Part shown: positions 62,175 through 64,000 of the stretch, piece by piece
Layout of the letters: every line of letters begins with the position of its first letter
Numbering within the stretch: the stretch's first letter is position 1
From: Pseudoalteromonas luteoviolacea
GTDB taxonomy: Bacteria; Pseudomonadota; Gammaproteobacteria; Enterobacterales; Alteromonadaceae
Length of the DNA: 64,000 nt
Assembly: GCF_001750165.1 (NCBI RefSeq)
Contig: NZ_CP015411.1
Location: 1,950,001-2,014,000 of the forward strand
Reading direction: 5' to 3'
Made by a program: the position numbers and the translations under genes
Notes under the pieces: generated by a model
Database searches by the model: none
Seen by the model: only the letters and a program-made list of their open reading frames with translations
What the model was told of the DNA's origin: nothing

Positions 62175-63071
62175 TTAGCAGTGCTTCATTTCATTGCTGA
62201 GCCAGTCGGTAAATATTTTAAGCCTTGCCAGTCTTGGAGAGTTTTGATCGTAGATAAAATATCTCTTAACTTTATTTGGGTGCGGCAGTTTGTAGGGAAT
62301 AGTAAGAGTACCACTATCTAGTTGCTGTTGACATAAGTATGGGACAGCCAGTGTAACGCCATGACCACTCGAAACCGCACTAATTGCCATATCAGTCGAG
62401 TTTACTTTTGTCCAAAGAGTATGCTGCTCAACCCCTTTTACACCAGCTACGTTAAACCAGCTAGGCCAATCGTAAGGGCCTGCATGAGTTAAAGAGACGA
62501 TATGTTGGGACAATAAGTTGGCTGGATCGTTTAAATCTAGTTGTGCCGCTAAGCTACTTGAGCAGATAGGGTAAACGGATGATTCACCAAAATATTCGCA
62601 GTTAAAATTATCTGGAGTATGTTGTTCAACAGAGGTGCCAAATCGAATTGCTAAGTCTATATGCGATTGTTTCAAATCAACAAAGTTTGCTGAAGAAGAA
62701 ACGCTGATTTGAATATTAGGGTAACGATTTGTGAAGCCTTGTAACCTTGGCATCAGCCAAAGCGAAATAAAAGCCTGCGTGGAGGTGATAGTGAGTTCAC
62801 CATCAATACCTTCTCTTTGAACTAGGTTTATTCCCTTATTTAATATCGTGAGTCCGTTTTGAGCATGATCGAAAAGGGCAACGCCTTGCTGGGTTAGTAG
62901 CATTCGCTTTCCTTTGCGGATAAACAAACGGGTATTGAGTATGGCTTCGAGCTGTCGTATTTGCTGGCTAACAGCAGCTTGAGATATACATAACTCTTGT
63001 GCTGCATGGCTGTAGCTATTGTGTCTTGCTGCACACTCAAACGTGACTAGTAGATTGATATTTTTAAACAC
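62175..63071 (-). CDS. LysR-family transcriptional regulator
   Basis: 298 residues. The helix-turn-helix is SYSHAAQELCISQAAVSQQI followed by RQLEAILNTRLFIRKGKRM, with the substrate-binding domain following (GELTITSTQAFISLWLMPRL). The GcvA-like layout is common. It is divergent from the isocitrate lyase/PEP mutase-like gene (153 bp between), which it likely controls. Confidence 0.88.
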   Translation of the reverse strand: MFKNINLLVTFECAARHNSYSHAAQELCISQAAVSQQIRQLEAILNTRLFIRKGKRMLLTQQGVALFDHAQNGLTILNKGINLVQREGIDGELTITSTQAFISLWLMPRLQGFTNRYPNIQISVSSSANFVDLKQSHIDLAIRFGTSVEQHTPDNFNCEYFGESSVYPICSSSLAAQLDLNDPANLLSQHIVSLTHAGPYDWPSWFNVAGVKGVEQHTLWTKVNSTDMAISAVSSGHGVTLAVPYLCQQQLDSGTLTIPYKLPHPNKVKRYFIYDQNSPRLARLKIFTDWLSNEMKHC

Positions 63072-63224
63072 GTGACTTTGGTAGCTCTTGAATTTATTTT
63101 TTTATTATAAGCAGAGCTTATAGTTAAAGTCGATTTTCATCGTTGGTCTTTTTTAATCGAGACTGCAAAAATGCAGCCATTGAGCACAGAACGATACAAT
63201 TAATAAATAAAAGATAAGGATACA

Positions 63225-63989
63225 ATGATGATTGAATTTAAACAGCTTCACCAACAGAATACACCACTGCTACTGGCAAACGTTTGGGATGCAACGAGTG
63301 CAAAATGTGCAGAGCAAGCTGGTTATCAAGCAATTGGCACCTCCAGTGCGGCACTGGCTGCGGTGCTCGGTTACGAAGATGGCGAACACATACCTTTTGA
63401 AGAGTTATTATTTGTTGTTAGAAGGATCGCAGCGTCGAGCAGCTTGCCATTAAGTGTCGATATTGAGTCCGGATTTAGCACCAAGCCGCACACTATCGCC
63501 AATCATATTCAGCAGCTGGCAGAATTGGGGGTTGTGGGAGTTAACATTGAAGATAGCCGAGTAAAAGAAGCTCGCACATTGTGTAATAAAGATGAGTTTG
63601 CCACATTGTTGCAGGAGGTGCGTTCAGAGCTTACCGCTCGTGATGTCCCTATGTTTATTAATGTGCGTTGTGATGCATTTTTACTGAGGGTTGAAAATGC
63701 AGTAGATGAAGCGCTTATAAGAGCGAGTAGTTATCAAGCTGCAGGAGCGGATGGGTTATTTTTCCCATGCATTGCCCATGAACAAGATATTATTAAAGTC
63801 GTTAAAGCAACATCGTTACCGATCAATGTGATGGCCATCCCCTCTTTGCCAGACATAGATACATTGACACAGCTTGGTGTAAAGCGAATTAGCACCGGCA
63901 ACTTTGCACAGATAGCAATGAATGAGCAGTTGAGTGCAAAGCTATTACAACTAAAAGCGCAAAGCAGTTGTTCAGTACTTTTTGAGTGA
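63225..63989 (+). CDS. isocitrate lyase/PEP phosphonomutase family enzyme
   Basis: 254 residues. A TIM-barrel family pattern is seen: LLANVWDATSAKCAEQAGY, SSAALAAVLGYEDGE, SLPLSVDIESGFSTKP (in place of the D-x-D-x-G motif) and GVVGVNIEDSRV with the Mg-binding acids. Members cleave or form C-C or C-P bonds in 2,3-substituted carboxylates such as methylisocitrate or oxaloacetate. The exact reaction is not clear. It is complete, ending just before the window edge, and divergent from the LysR gene. Confidence 0.82.
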   Translation: MMIEFKQLHQQNTPLLLANVWDATSAKCAEQAGYQAIGTSSAALAAVLGYEDGEHIPFEELLFVVRRIAASSSLPLSVDIESGFSTKPHTIANHIQQLAELGVVGVNIEDSRVKEARTLCNKDEFATLLQEVRSELTARDVPMFINVRCDAFLLRVENAVDEALIRASSYQAAGADGLFFPCIAHEQDIIKVVKATSLPINVMAIPSLPDIDTLTQLGVKRISTGNFAQIAMNEQLSAKLLQLKAQSSCSVLFE

Positions 63990-64000
63990 CACGCTTTTGC

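Noticed and set aside
1..64000. CRISPR array, rRNA operon, canonical tRNA genes
   Set aside because: No regularly spaced repeats, rRNA segments or tRNA cloverleaf patterns were seen on either strand; the only tRNA-like sequence is the ssrA acceptor domain.

Overview
The window looks like chromosome from a marine gammaproteobacterium of the genus Pseudoalteromonas. The evidence is a tmRNA with the tag ANDDNYALAA, AT-rich DNA, an OsmC-YcaO fusion, two RND efflux operons, several AraC/LysR/TetR regulators, and genes recognisable as part of the Pseudoalteromonas bmp (brominated marine pyrroles/phenols) cluster. The genus call is an inference from gene content.

1-3133: accessory DNA with remnants (a transposase C-terminus, a second copy of a gene tail), small hypothetical genes and a cluster of GC-rich palindromes. 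3134-13170: a roughly 10 kb genomic island at the 3' end of ssrA, bounded by a perfect 61-bp direct repeat that contains the ssrA terminator and the last 7 bases of ssrA. It carries a GHKL ATPase with a C-terminal nuclease, a UPF1-like SF1 helicase with a C-terminal nuclease, a FimB-sized tyrosine recombinase, a small exported protein, an SMC/ABC-type ATPase, and a TIR-like nucleotide-binding protein cut by an IS3-family element. It looks like a defence island. Between the recombinase and the small exported-protein gene lies a 140-bp segment bounded by 13-bp inverted repeats. Flipping that segment on paper gives the exported-protein gene the ATG start and full signal peptide it lacks in the present orientation. 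This is a candidate DNA-inversion switch and the most novel item here.

13164-35500: ssrA, small exported proteins, an ADP-ribosylglycohydrolase, an ISAs1-family element with an 11-bp target duplication, an orphan Cys-rich RiPP-precursor-like gene, a TonB-domain protein, an operon of ABC-membrane-domain protein + RND adaptor + RND pump, AraC regulators, OsmC-YcaO, an S66 peptidase, then a decaying stretch (kptA pseudogene, P-loop fragment, stop-interrupted gene). 35868-50373: a large repeat-containing lipoprotein, redox and resistance-type genes, LuxR and TetR regulators sharing a palindromic operator-like motif, a second RND operon and a fatty acid hydroxylase-type membrane protein.

50451-56355: a reduced and damaged bmp cluster. 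bmp10, bmp9 and bmp8 run leftward, and bmp1, bmp2 and a 5'-truncated bmp7 run rightward. The genes expected for prolyl activation/oxidation (bmp3, bmp4) and bromophenol synthesis (bmp5, bmp6) are absent. bmp10 is frameshifted in a 9-base homopolymer and bmp7 by an exact 22-bp tandem duplication, so the pathway is probably non-functional as read. 56568-64000: small exported proteins, a PAS-PAS chemotaxis-type receptor, an S9 peptidase, a LysR regulator and an isocitrate lyase/PEP mutase family enzyme.
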